From Candidatus Sumerlaeota bacterium (lineage in GTDB: Bacteria > Sumerlaeota > Sumerlaeia > JAFGJS01), in the NCBI GenBank assembly GCA_016928995.1, contig JAFGJS010000126.1, positions 1-31,025 of the forward strand: a stretch of 31,025 nucleotides of DNA, written 5' to 3'. The notes beneath the pieces were generated by a model that saw only the letters and a program-made list of their open reading frames with translations, ran no database searches and was not told where the DNA came from. Position numbers and translations under genes: made by a program. The stretch's first letter is position 1, and each line of letters opens with the position of its first letter. Below, piece by piece: positions 7,883-16,528 of this stretch.

Positions 7883-8794
7883 TTATTCAGCCAGGCGGAT
7901 CTCTTGCTGGATCGACCGGACCATTTTCATCAGGCGGCGGCCGTACTCCTGATAAATCTCAATGCGTTTTTCTTCGCTGCTTGAACGTCCGGTTTCATCA
8001 TGAAACACCGTGCCCAGGTGCGGTTCGATGGAAATGCCGCCATCGTAGCCGTTTTGCAGCAGATCGGTCAGGATGCGCCGCACGTCGCCATCCCCCTCGC
8101 CCGGCCAGCGATATTCTGGATTGGGTCTTTGGCCGGAACCATCCCATTCCTTGCGCATAATGGCGTCCTTAATGTGGATATAGACGACATGCTCCTTGAC
8201 GTCCTGGTAGAATTCCCAGGCGGATTGCCAGGGATAAGGCTTGGATTTGGAGTAATCGAGATTGAAAACCGGGTTGCCGGTGTCAAAGACCAGTTTGAGT
8301 CCGGGCACGTTTTCCAGCAGGCGCAAGGTGTGCGCGGAGCTCATCCCGCCATAGTTCATGCAATTCTCATGCACGGGCTGCAGCCCTTCGGCGAGGAACA
8401 GATCGGTTATTTTGCGCATGCGGGCGAAGCGCTCCTCTTCCATTTGGTCTTCCGGTCCGCGATCCTTGAGCAGGGCGTAGCTCATCACGCGGACCAGCTT
8501 TGTGCCGAGACGTTTCATGCGCGGGATGGCCCGTTCGACCTCCGCCATGTGGGGTTCGAGCGGATCGGTGACCTGCTTGGCCCAGTTGAAGATAGCTGAG
8601 CCGAAACAATTTATGTTCACATTGGCGGCCTCGAGCTGACTCACGATCTGCTCGAATTCATCATCGGGGATATCATGCAGGTTGCCGCTGCCCGTCACGC
8701 GCGCTTCGATGTTGCTCCAGCCCAGGTCGAGCGTCGCCTGTATCTGTTTCTCCACCACGGGTGAGGCTTCATCGGCAAATCCAGTGAAATACAT
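7883..8794 (-). CDS. Sugar phosphate isomerase/epimerase-type TIM barrel protein
   Basis: A 303-residue cytoplasmic protein of the xylose-isomerase-like / AP endonuclease 2 superfamily. The divalent-metal ligands are placed as in the family: E143 (PVHENC), D171 (LVFDTGN), H207 (YIHIKD) and E257 (SIEPHLG). AAAGGAGC upstream of the ATG supports the start. It lies 91 bases downstream of a Gfo/Idh/MocA dehydrogenase on the same strand. Such pairs commonly act together on inositols or oxidised or rare sugars, through 3-keto intermediates in several known cases. The exact substrate is not readable from sequence. A terminator follows. Confidence 0.88.
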   Translation of the reverse strand: MYFTGFADEASPVVEKQIQATLDLGWSNIEARVTGSGNLHDIPDDEFEQIVSQLEAANVNINCFGSAIFNWAKQVTDPLEPHMAEVERAIPRMKRLGTKLVRVMSYALLKDRGPEDQMEEERFARMRKITDLFLAEGLQPVHENCMNYGGMSSAHTLRLLENVPGLKLVFDTGNPVFNLDYSKSKPYPWQSAWEFYQDVKEHVVYIHIKDAIMRKEWDGSGQRPNPEYRWPGEGDGDVRRILTDLLQNGYDGGISIEPHLGTVFHDETGRSSSEEKRIEIYQEYGRRLMKMVRSIQQEIRLAE

Positions 8795-8885
8795 AAGAGG
8801 CGCTCCTTTGAGAGTGTTCGGAGTATAGAGTTTTAAAGATCAGATGGTCAATGATCTCATATCACTGCATTTCGAATCGGCAGCA

Positions 8886-10055
8886 TTAGAATGATGAGCT
8901 CATGTCGTCGCCTTCGGCTTTTTTCTTCAAGGACGCTTTTTTGAAGGTGGAGCCGGCGATCAGTTTTTTGAGCTGCCGTTCGTAGGCCTTGCCGTCCATC
9001 GGCAATTTCACGCCTTTGCCGGTCAGCGAGCTGAGCAACATGGCGTTGCCTAGTTCGACGGAATGGATGCCGTCTGTGGCTTGAGCGATGAGCGGCGCGC
9101 CGTCGAGGATCGCCGCGGTGAAGTTCCGCAGAATGCCATGATGCTGCTCGCCGCTGCCGCTGGCGGGGAGTTTGATCTCCCAGACCGGCGGTTTGGAGAA
9201 CGCGCGTGGATCGGTCTTGCTGAATTCGAACATCGGCTGTTCGTTGCGGTAGAACATCACCCGGTCGCCTTCGACCAGAATCTTGCCCTTGTCGCCGCAG
9301 ATTTCGAGCCGGTTCGTGCCGGGCGCCTCGCCGGTGGAGGTGATGAACACGCCGGTGGCGCCGTTGGGGTATTTCAGGTACGCCGTGACTTCATCTTCCA
9401 CTTCGATGTTGTGGCGTTTGCCCATGTCGCAGAAGCCGTGCACTTCGCAGGGCGAGCCGCACAGCCACCAGATCAGGTCGAGTTGATGCGGGCATTGGTT
9501 CAGCAGCACGCCGCCGCCCTCGCCGGCCCATGTGGCGCGCCAGCCGCCGCTGGCGTAGTAGGATTCCGTGCGGAACCAGTCGGTGATGATCCAATTCACG
9601 CGGGTGAACTGGCCCAGTTCGCCGTCCTCGATCATTTTTTTGATCTTCTGATATTTCGGATCGGTGCGTTGGTTGAACATTGCGGCGAAAAGCTGTTTGC
9701 GTTTTTTGCTTTTTTTATAGGCGGCGATCAGTTTTTCGCAGTCGGCTTTATGCACGGAGATCGGCTTTTCGACCAGCACGTGCAGGCCTTGCTGCAGGGC
9801 GTCGATGCCGATAGTAGTATGTCCGTAGTGCGGCGTGGCGATCAGCACGGCGTCCACCTCGCCGGAACGGATCAGCTCGCCGCTTTTGTTGAATTGCTTC
9901 ACGTCCTTCGCATCGTTGAATTTGGCCAGCCGCTCCGGATCGATGTCGCAGATCGCGCTGAGTGTGCAGCGCGCGATTTTGCCTTCCAGAACGCTGCGCG
10001 CATGGAAATGGCCCATGCTGCCGACGCCGATGATGCCCAATCGCACTGTTTTCAT
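8886..10055 (-). CDS. Gfo/Idh/MocA-family NAD(P)-dependent oxidoreductase
   Basis: A 389-residue dehydrogenase. I start it at ATG 10055, with GGGGGAG seven bases upstream. A longer in-frame start at 10127 would only add a non-conserved stretch before the Rossmann core. GIIGVGSMG (7-15) is the nucleotide-binding loop, EKPISVHKADCEKL is the family's EKP motif, and the CPHQLDLIWWLCG region carries the H-x-x-D residues used in catalysis in this family. The C-terminal tail is Lys-rich. It is probably co-transcribed with the downstream isomerase, which suggests a catabolic sugar or inositol route. The family is too broad to name the substrate. Confidence 0.9.
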   Translation of the reverse strand: MKTVRLGIIGVGSMGHFHARSVLEGKIARCTLSAICDIDPERLAKFNDAKDVKQFNKSGELIRSGEVDAVLIATPHYGHTTIGIDALQQGLHVLVEKPISVHKADCEKLIAAYKKSKKRKQLFAAMFNQRTDPKYQKIKKMIEDGELGQFTRVNWIITDWFRTESYYASGGWRATWAGEGGGVLLNQCPHQLDLIWWLCGSPCEVHGFCDMGKRHNIEVEDEVTAYLKYPNGATGVFITSTGEAPGTNRLEICGDKGKILVEGDRVMFYRNEQPMFEFSKTDPRAFSKPPVWEIKLPASGSGEQHHGILRNFTAAILDGAPLIAQATDGIHSVELGNAMLLSSLTGKGVKLPMDGKAYERQLKKLIAGSTFKKASLKKKAEGDDMSSSF

Positions 10056-10271
10056 TCGAAGACTCCCCCAGGTGATATTGAAACTGCCGATAGTGAATAT
10101 CAGCATTGAAAACGATTTCATGACCAACTGAGAATGAATGCAAGGATTTCCTGAAAAAAATGCATTCTTAAGCGGCGCTTCAGTATGGACTAAAGAAAAG
10201 GCGGGAAATGATGATACTCCGCGTTTTTTCCTTTACCCGGACAATTCTCACGCCTTAAGGTTGCCCGTGAA

Positions 10272-10311
10272 ATTAACATTTTCTTAACTCCTCTTCATTG
10301 TTTCTTAAACA
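10272..10311 (+). promoter_or_regulatory. Pho-box-like array of four 7-bp repeats at 11-bp spacing
   Basis: Four 7-base units separated by exactly four bases each: ATTAACA (10272-10278), CTTAACT (10283-10289), TTCATTG (10294-10300) and TTAAACA (10305-10311). The 7+4 layout is that of PhoB/PhoP boxes, where each unit is one helical turn from the next. The first two units share TTAAC; the third is poor. It lies 41 bases before the Na/Pi cotransporter start, which makes phosphate-starvation control a natural reading. The unit sequence is not the E. coli CTGTCAT word, so the assignment is inferred from architecture and context. Confidence 0.55.
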
Positions 10312-10352
10312 GAGCGATGGGCTGACGGGCGAGGTTTGGGGCGGATTCATCT

Positions 10353-12011
10353 ATGACTCTTGCGCTTTTCTTTCAGATCTTATGCGAGGTTGTCGGTGGA
10401 CTTGGCATTTTCCTTTTAGGCATGAAAAATATGTCGGAGGGGATGCAAGCCGTGGCCGGCGAAAAACTGCGGCGTATGATCGGCTCGGTGACCAACAACC
10501 GGCTGCTTGGCTGTGGTGTGGGCACTGGAGTCACGGCCACGATCCAGTCGAGTTCGATCACCACGGTGATGGTGGTGGGCATGGTGAACGCGGGGATCAT
10601 GACGTTGTCGCAGGCGATTCCCGTGGTGATGGGAGCGAATATCGGCACGACGATTACTGGTTGGCTGATCACGCTGCCCATCGCGCATTATGGTTTGCCC
10701 GTGCTGGGCGTCTCCGCCTTTTTCTACCTCTTCAGCAAAAGCGACCGCATGCGCTTCATTTCCATGTTCATCATGGGATTGGGCATGGTGTTCTTCGGCC
10801 TGGTGCTGATGAAGGAAGGTTTCAAACCGCTGCGCGGACTGGAGTCCTTTCAAGTGTGGTTCCAGCGCTTTGAGCCTGGGATGTATCCCTTTGGCGCGTG
10901 GAAATGCATTCTGGTCGGCGCTGTTCTGACCGCCGTCGTGCAGTCTTCATCAGCGACGATCGGCATCACGATGGCGCTGGCAGCTGAGGGGATCATCTCC
11001 TTTGAAACCGCTGCGGCGCTGGTGCTGGGCGAGAACATTGGCACGACGATTACGGCTTACCTGGCTTCGTTGGGAGCTTCGACCAACGCCAAGCGCACGT
11101 CCTATGCGCATATTATCTTCAATGTCCTCGGTGTGCTTTGGATTTCCGCGCTGTTTCCGTATTACATCCGGTTCATCCCGCATCTGATTGGATTCTTTTC
11201 GCCCGGTTCAATGGCGAATATGAAAGCCGAAATCGCCGCGGTGCACACTTGTTTCAATGTGGTCAATGTGATTTTATTTCTGCCTTTCGTGTCGTATCTG
11301 GCGCGTTTTCTGATGTGGCTGGCGCCGGAGAAATCCAAGGAGAAACCGCATCTGGCCTTGCTGGATGTCCGGCTGCTTGAAACGCCGTCGATCGCGATTG
11401 AACAATCGCACAAGGCGATCCTGCGGATGGGCGACTCGGTGGATAAGATGATGCGGCACCTGCGAGGATATCTGACGAAGGAGAAAGACAAGGATCGGGC
11501 GATCAAGCGGATTTTTCAGCGCGAGGAAGAGCTCGATGTCATGCAGAAGGAAATCGTCGAATTCCTCAGCGGCGTGCTGGCGGGGAACGTCCCGCACAGC
11601 GTGATGAACGACGGCCGGCGGCAGCTGCGTTTGGCGGATGAATATGAATCGCTGAGCGATTATGTGCGCAATATCCTGAAGATGATGATGAAAATCGAGA
11701 AAATGGAGCAGGAAATCTCCGAGGATGGCATCCAGTGGCTGGTTGATTTGCACGACGCCGTGGCGGATTATGTGCAGTATATCAACAAAATGACGGCAGG
11801 GATGAGTCCGGATATGATCAGCAAGGCCCGCAGCCAGGGCGACTCGGTGGTGGCGCAGGTGAAACAATGCCGCCGGCGGCACCTGGAGCGTGTCGGCACG
11901 TCCCAGACCACGCCGCTGAAGAGTCTGATTATCACGGATATCTTGAACGCCTACCGCCGGATCCGCGATCATGCTTTCAACATCGCCGAATCCGTTGCGG
12001 GAGAAAAGTAA
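10353..12011 (+). CDS. Na+/phosphate cotransporter with C-terminal PhoU-like domain
   Basis: A 552-residue inner-membrane transporter of the Na/Pi-cotransporter (PNaS/NptA) family. It has the inverted-repeat signature of the family: QSSS at 65-68 with GANIGTT at 94-100, and QSSSAT at 197-202 with GENIGTT at 226-232. These loops form the substrate path. Residues ~350-552 are helical and charged, resembling the PhoU-like regulatory domain often fused to bacterial members. The start at 10353 has a GGGGCGG-like site eight bases upstream. It is a single gene behind a candidate Pho box, and no obvious terminator follows. Confidence 0.93.
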   Translation: MTLALFFQILCEVVGGLGIFLLGMKNMSEGMQAVAGEKLRRMIGSVTNNRLLGCGVGTGVTATIQSSSITTVMVVGMVNAGIMTLSQAIPVVMGANIGTTITGWLITLPIAHYGLPVLGVSAFFYLFSKSDRMRFISMFIMGLGMVFFGLVLMKEGFKPLRGLESFQVWFQRFEPGMYPFGAWKCILVGAVLTAVVQSSSATIGITMALAAEGIISFETAAALVLGENIGTTITAYLASLGASTNAKRTSYAHIIFNVLGVLWISALFPYYIRFIPHLIGFFSPGSMANMKAEIAAVHTCFNVVNVILFLPFVSYLARFLMWLAPEKSKEKPHLALLDVRLLETPSIAIEQSHKAILRMGDSVDKMMRHLRGYLTKEKDKDRAIKRIFQREEELDVMQKEIVEFLSGVLAGNVPHSVMNDGRRQLRLADEYESLSDYVRNILKMMMKIEKMEQEISEDGIQWLVDLHDAVADYVQYINKMTAGMSPDMISKARSQGDSVVAQVKQCRRRHLERVGTSQTTPLKSLIITDILNAYRRIRDHAFNIAESVAGEK

Positions 12012-12122
12012 TTCGTATCATCGCCGTTGCTCAACCGGTCAATCTGCGTAGTACAAATCAACAATTAATAAATTAAGCAGTTTTACGAATGAAAAGCGAC
12101 GGGGAAGATCTTGCCTCAGGAG

Positions 12123-12138
12123 ATGTAAGCGTTTACAT
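12123..12138. promoter_or_regulatory. LacI/GalR-type (cre-like) operator
   Basis: ATGTAAGCGTTTACAT is a near-perfect 16-bp palindrome with a central CG and matches the TGWAANCGNTNWCA pattern of LacI/GalR-family sites at every position. It lies 43 bases upstream of the -35 element at 12182. It is the best copy in the window; a second is at 299-312. Confidence 0.65.
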
Positions 12139-12181
12139 GCCAGTATATCTGCATGATCTTTGCCTTGATTTGACTTCAGTC

Positions 12182-12210
12182 TTGACACGGCGACGGGAAT
12201 TCCCGTATAT
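12182..12210 (+). promoter_or_regulatory. Sigma-70-type promoter upstream of the GH57-like gene and ftsY
   Basis: TTGACA (12182-12187) is a perfect -35. After 17 bases comes GTATAT (12205-12210), or TATATG after 18. The spacer holds the palindrome GGGAATTCCC. Transcription would start near 12217, giving a leader of roughly 280 bases. Confidence 0.6.
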
Positions 12211-12497
12211 GTGTTTATGATATGGTTTGGCGTGATGACCGCCAGCATGCCTTTTGGGCGATTTCAACTGCAAAGCTGGCGGAATCCTATCTATTTTGTT
12301 GCGGAAAGCCGCATGGGCGCATTGATGAGAGTCCGAAAAAACGACATGATCAACGAAAACTCCCTATTTTGCGTGCGAAATCCGCAGTTCAAGCCACAGT
12401 TCGCCAACTCGTAATGAATGCTGAAATCGAGTTGAGAATCGCCTACAGCCAGCGCATCGCAGGCGGTGGGAATAAATTTTCGCTCGCAGGAACATGA

Positions 12498-14555
12498 ATG
12501 AATTACTTGCATCCTCTTTTTCATGGACATGCCTATCAAGTTGGTTCGCGCATCGATATCGAACGCATGCTGCCTCCGTCGCTTGCGGATGAAGATTGCG
12601 ATCTGTTGATCGACGACTTTTCGGAGCCGCTCCGGTTTATGGAGCGCATTGCGCCAGTTTCCACGCAGATCGGCGCGGAGCGCATCCGCGCCCGCAACTG
12701 GACGGAGCTGATGATCAAGTCGTTCCGTGTGCTCAGCCGCATCTTCACGCACGTGACGCTTTCCATCCAGCAGACGATCCAGGTGAATTTCGGTCAGCGC
12801 GGCATGGTGCCGTTTCTCTCCATCGACTTCGACGCCGACGCCTTGCATCGCATCATCGAAATGGACTACGACACCAGCGAGAACACGTATGGGCGGCTGA
12901 TGGAGCTATACAGCAAAGGCGTGCTTTCGCCGGTCGTGTCGATCCCGTTTCATGTGATCCTGCCGTTGCTGAAGGACGAGTTTTATACGCGCATGATGGT
13001 GCGCATTGCGCTGGATTTTTATTGGCCGATCCTGGTGCAATATCACAAATTCATCCGCAAGGTGCATAACGAGAAGGGTTTCATCGTGCCGCTGTGGCTG
13101 CCGGAAGGGGGCTATAGCGAGGAAATCCTGAAGATCATTGTGGATGAGATGCAGGAGAAAGCCAAGACGGAGCGCACGGGCACGCCGCATTTGCTGCTGC
13201 TGCTGGATAATTTTCAGTGCGACGACGAGGAAAACGACATCCTGATGAAGTCGTGGAACGTCGTCAAATACGGCTCGGGCAAATCCGATTTTTGCTCGGT
13301 GGTTTTCCGCGACCGGAACTTCAGCGACTGGGTGACGCACAGCAAGCCGTCGGTGAAGAAATTGCTCGACCGCACCATCGCCAAGGTGGATTCGGATCTG
13401 AATGCGCACGAGGTGGATTACAGCTGGGCGCATTTTGAGGACATCCATGCGCTGTGTTACAGCCAGCAGGCGGCGCGCAACTTCGAGCAGAAGATCATCA
13501 AACTGACGGAATTGGGCTATATGCCGGTGGCGCCGGACATCTATATCCGCCGCAAGCTCGTGGGCAAGTTCGGCCGCGCCAAGCACGAGCCGCGCAAGGT
13601 GCAGCTGCATAACAATTCGTCGTGGGGCGATTGGCACCGGGGCAACATGAGCCTGGGGCGCTGGGTTGGACTGATGGACTCCAATGCGGACACGCCGCTG
13701 GTGGACGAGAATCGCCCGTTTTTCCGCCATACGGAGAAGGGTCAGATCGAGGAGGCGGGTTCTCAGGGCTGGAAGATCGGCCTGAGCAAGACGATCGAGG
13801 AACTGACCCATTTTGTCATGGGCGACCATAAAAAACTGAACGGCGGCATGCTTGGCGTTCTGGCGCAGCTTTCCGGCGCGAAGAAGAAAGACGTGCAGAA
13901 AAACGTCGAGGCGTTCATCCTGCGCTATTGCCGCACGATCTGGCGCGAGCATTATCTGTATCATGGCGAGGGCGAGGCGGACTTGAACCTGGTTGTGTAC
14001 GCCGAGGAGACGCTGTGCGCCGGTGCGGACACAGAATTGACCGAAGAAGAGGTTCTAATCGCCGGGACGGCGGCGCAGGCGTTCTACTTCTGCATGCGCG
14101 CGCACAAGTCGTTCGGTCTGCATTGGGAGAATCTGGATCAGCGCGCGGCGTATCAAATCGTGACGATGATCTCGCTGGCGATGGTCAACGCCGCGTACGT
14201 CTATCAATGGTTGGGGCAAAAAGACAAGGTCGCCGAGGTCGAGCAGAAATACGAAGAGTGCCTGATTGGCTTCCAGAACGCCTACGAGCGCCTGTCGCTG
14301 GCGAATTATGGCGTGAAAAAGGAAGAATGGGCCGACGCGATCAAGTCGTTCGTCAAAGAGTGCGACATGAACCTGGTCGAGCGCGCCTCGCGCCGCATCG
14401 CCGCGCGGCACTTGCGTCCGCTTGGATTCACCAAGCAATTCCCCAAACAGGACGAAAACCTGACCACGAATGTCGGGCATATCTGGTCCAGCGAATTTGA
14501 TCACTCGAACTTCAACTGGGACAACATTCTGTTCTGCGGCGTCGAGGAAGAGTAA
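12498..14555 (+). CDS. GH57-like glycoside hydrolase-related protein
   Basis: A 685-residue protein with no signal peptide, so presumably cytoplasmic. The N-terminal half recalls glycoside hydrolase family 57 (alpha-amylases, 4-alpha-glucanotransferases, branching enzymes). FHVILPLL (151-158) resembles the family's HPILPLL segment. PLWLPEGGYS (198-207) resembles the nucleophile motif and puts the candidate nucleophile at E203. VVFRDRNFSDWV (268-279) resembles the acid/base region, with D272 as candidate. The C-terminal half (~400-685) is helical and I do not recognise it. The gene ends six bases before ftsY, so the two are likely co-transcribed and translationally linked. The match is remote, so activity is uncertain. 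A catalytic role in glycogen metabolism is possible but not shown. Confidence 0.6.
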   Translation: MNYLHPLFHGHAYQVGSRIDIERMLPPSLADEDCDLLIDDFSEPLRFMERIAPVSTQIGAERIRARNWTELMIKSFRVLSRIFTHVTLSIQQTIQVNFGQRGMVPFLSIDFDADALHRIIEMDYDTSENTYGRLMELYSKGVLSPVVSIPFHVILPLLKDEFYTRMMVRIALDFYWPILVQYHKFIRKVHNEKGFIVPLWLPEGGYSEEILKIIVDEMQEKAKTERTGTPHLLLLLDNFQCDDEENDILMKSWNVVKYGSGKSDFCSVVFRDRNFSDWVTHSKPSVKKLLDRTIAKVDSDLNAHEVDYSWAHFEDIHALCYSQQAARNFEQKIIKLTELGYMPVAPDIYIRRKLVGKFGRAKHEPRKVQLHNNSSWGDWHRGNMSLGRWVGLMDSNADTPLVDENRPFFRHTEKGQIEEAGSQGWKIGLSKTIEELTHFVMGDHKKLNGGMLGVLAQLSGAKKKDVQKNVEAFILRYCRTIWREHYLYHGEGEADLNLVVYAEETLCAGADTELTEEEVLIAGTAAQAFYFCMRAHKSFGLHWENLDQRAAYQIVTMISLAMVNAAYVYQWLGQKDKVAEVEQKYEECLIGFQNAYERLSLANYGVKKEEWADAIKSFVKECDMNLVERASRRIAARHLRPLGFTKQFPKQDENLTTNVGHIWSSEFDHSNFNWDNILFCGVEEE

Positions 14556-14561
14556 TCCAAC

Positions 14562-15488
14562 ATGGCTGAGGAAAAAAACGGCTTGCTCTCCAAGCTTTCG
14601 CAAAAACTATTCAAACCGAAAACCGTGGTTCGCGAAGTCCGCCGACTGGCCGGCCTCAAGAGCAAGGTGGACGCCGATTTCCTCGACGAGATGGAAGACA
14701 TCCTGATCCACGGCGACGTGGGCGTGGAGACCACGCAGAAGATCATTGAGTTTATCCGGAAAGACCCTCGCACGCATAAGGAAACCGATCCGCATATCAT
14801 CGTCGATCTGATGTACGACGCGATGTTCGAGATTTTTCAGCAGGACGAGCGCAAACTCGCCTTCGGTCCGCAGAAGCCCTACGTTGTGCTCGTCGTCGGC
14901 GTGAACGGCACGGGCAAGACCACGACCATCGGCAAAATGGCGTTGGAACTGACCAATCAGGGCAAGGAAGTGTTGCTGATCGCCGCGGACACCTTTCGCG
15001 CAGCGGCCGTGGAGCAGCTCGGCATCTGGGCCAATCGCACCGGCTGCGGTCTGGTCATGCGGCCGGAAGGCTCCGATCCCGCGTCGGTCTGTTACGATGG
15101 CCTGACCTGCGCTGACGCGAAGTACGCCGATGTGATCCTGATCGACACCGCCGGGCGGCTGCACACCAAGATCGACCTGATGGAAGAGCTGAAGAAGATC
15201 GACCGCGTGATCAAGAAGGTCATGCCCGGCGCGCCGCACGAGACGCTGCTCGTGCTCGACGCCACGACCGGTCAGAACGCGATCAACCAGGCGAAGATTT
15301 TCAACGAAGCCGTGAACGTGACCGGCATCGTGATGACCAAGTACGACGGCACGGCGAAAGGCGGGATCATCGTCGCCGTGCGCGACATCTTCAAGATTCC
15401 CATCCTCAAAGTCGGCGTCGGCGAAGGCGCCGAAGACCTCCGCGACTTCGAACCCCAGGAATTCGTCGACGCGCTCTTCGCCGAATGA
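14562..15488 (+). CDS. ftsY: Signal recognition particle receptor FtsY
   Basis: A 308-residue SRP-type GTPase that docks ribosome-SRP complexes at the inner membrane. The helical N domain is at ~1-95 and the G domain follows: P-loop GVNGTGKTT (113-121, with T where Ala is usual), the insertion-box motif AADTFRAAA, the G3 motif LIDTAGRLH, and TKYDGTAKGG near the end. It lacks the long acidic A domain of the E. coli protein, as many bacterial FtsY do. Its ribosome binding site (GGAAGAG) lies inside the end of the preceding GH57-like gene. The following gene is convergent. Confidence 0.97.
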   Translation: MAEEKNGLLSKLSQKLFKPKTVVREVRRLAGLKSKVDADFLDEMEDILIHGDVGVETTQKIIEFIRKDPRTHKETDPHIIVDLMYDAMFEIFQQDERKLAFGPQKPYVVLVVGVNGTGKTTTIGKMALELTNQGKEVLLIAADTFRAAAVEQLGIWANRTGCGLVMRPEGSDPASVCYDGLTCADAKYADVILIDTAGRLHTKIDLMEELKKIDRVIKKVMPGAPHETLLVLDATTGQNAINQAKIFNEAVNVTGIVMTKYDGTAKGGIIVAVRDIFKIPILKVGVGEGAEDLRDFEPQEFVDALFAE

Positions 15489-15555
15489 CGCTTCATTTAC
15501 GGCAGATTAATCTTTATCCATTGTAGATGAAGTATGATAGGTGGCTGATGAATTT

Positions 15556-16242
15556 TCATTCGGGCTTTTCAATAAAGCGAAGGAATTGTTTTCCCATATC
15601 CGTTGTGTGACTTGCCAATACTCTGCTACCGGTCATTTGTGCATCCATATCATCGGTATCAGATAAGCCTCGTTGATATAGGTCTCGCGCCAATTGATCA
15701 TAGAAACTTTTTCTGTCCTTGAGGTCAGGACATTTCATTCCAACGATAGCAGATAATGCACAGCCCACCTGCCTGTGAATTTCATGAGGGCTTTGGGGAT
15801 CATGAAGTAGATTTAACAGTTGTAGATGCCATTCTGTCAGTTCATCGATCCAGCGAATGAACATTTGCTGCAGCGCTTCATCGGGTGTTTGATTAAGGGC
15901 GGCATTTTCGATTGCATTGCGTAAGGCTTCCCGTTTTTTCTGATTTGAGGTGCGGATTGCCGCCTGGCTGGCATTCATAAGCAAATCGATAAATTCCTCA
16001 TTCTGTCGCAACTCATCAAGATCGACCTTCTTTTCTTCTTCCAGTTTCTTCAACATATCACCGACGTTCTGCATCCACTCATTCCGACGTTTTTCTATTG
16101 GCGGCGTGATTAACGCTGTGAAAAGTTCTATGGCTGCTTGCCCCCCTAATGCGCCAATAACAGATCGGACAATTGCATGAGCCTTGTCGCCCGTTGTGCT
16201 TTTCGGCGCATTCAAATCTTTGTCTTTGATTTCGTCGCTCAT
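15556..16242 (-). CDS. Uncharacterised helical protein
   Basis: A 228-residue protein of unknown function. I start it at ATG 16242 because GGAG lies ten bases upstream; the longer frame to 16449 reads through sequence that does not look coding. Near residues 25-57 there is a Gly/Ala-rich hydrophobic stretch followed by ITPPIEKRRNEWM. A strongly charged Lys/Glu helical segment (~65-85) and a helix-rich remainder follow (EALRNAIENAAL, IDELTEWHLQLLNLLHDP). I recall this layout in scattered uncharacterised bacterial proteins but know no assigned role. It is less GC-rich than its neighbours and lies beside a repeat-rich gap, which may indicate acquisition by transfer. Confidence 0.65.
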   Translation of the reverse strand: MSDEIKDKDLNAPKSTTGDKAHAIVRSVIGALGGQAAIELFTALITPPIEKRRNEWMQNVGDMLKKLEEEKKVDLDELRQNEEFIDLLMNASQAAIRTSNQKKREALRNAIENAALNQTPDEALQQMFIRWIDELTEWHLQLLNLLHDPQSPHEIHRQVGCALSAIVGMKCPDLKDRKSFYDQLARDLYQRGLSDTDDMDAQMTGSRVLASHTTDMGKQFLRFIEKPE

Positions 16243-16528
16243 GTTTAGGTAGCTCCATTGCACTCGATTATTGCCATTGTAACCATTGTTCGTACCAGCA
16301 GTAGTTGTATCGAGTTTTACGGTGTTCCTGCGAGCCATCGTTGCAGGTTTGATCAGCATTGGCTTGAAGCAGAGCATAACGAGGCACTGCATGTAAAAAG
16401 AATAAACCGCATGGAAAGCGGTGGCTTTCAAGCGCTGAGAATACAGCACGGATGTTGCGCGCTTGCGTTTTTTGAAGTGCAGGGAAACAGTCCTGGCACG
16501 TGTTTAGCGTTCGATGCGGCAGCGGCGT

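Larger units (their letters stand above)
12012..12497 (+). other. Long intergenic region with operator, promoter and leader
   Basis: No convincing gene. Short frames at 12211-12414 and 12222-12497 lack ribosome binding sites and known features. The stretch holds a cre-like operator (12123-12138) and a strong promoter-like pair (12182-12210), leaving an untranslated leader of about 280 bases before the GH57-like gene. Confidence 0.5.

Noticed and set aside
9063-10109. 348-codon open frame on the plus strand
   Set aside because: Antisense to the Gfo/Idh/MocA gene, which has clear family motifs; no domain or start signal in the shadow.
12211-12497. Two short plus-strand frames in the leader of the GH57-like gene
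   Set aside because: No ribosome sites or recognisable features, and one begins at the promoter's expected start point. Leader peptides cannot be excluded, but nothing supports them.
12906-13964. 352-codon open frame on the minus strand
   Set aside because: Antisense to the GH57-like gene; composition is that of a reverse-complement shadow.
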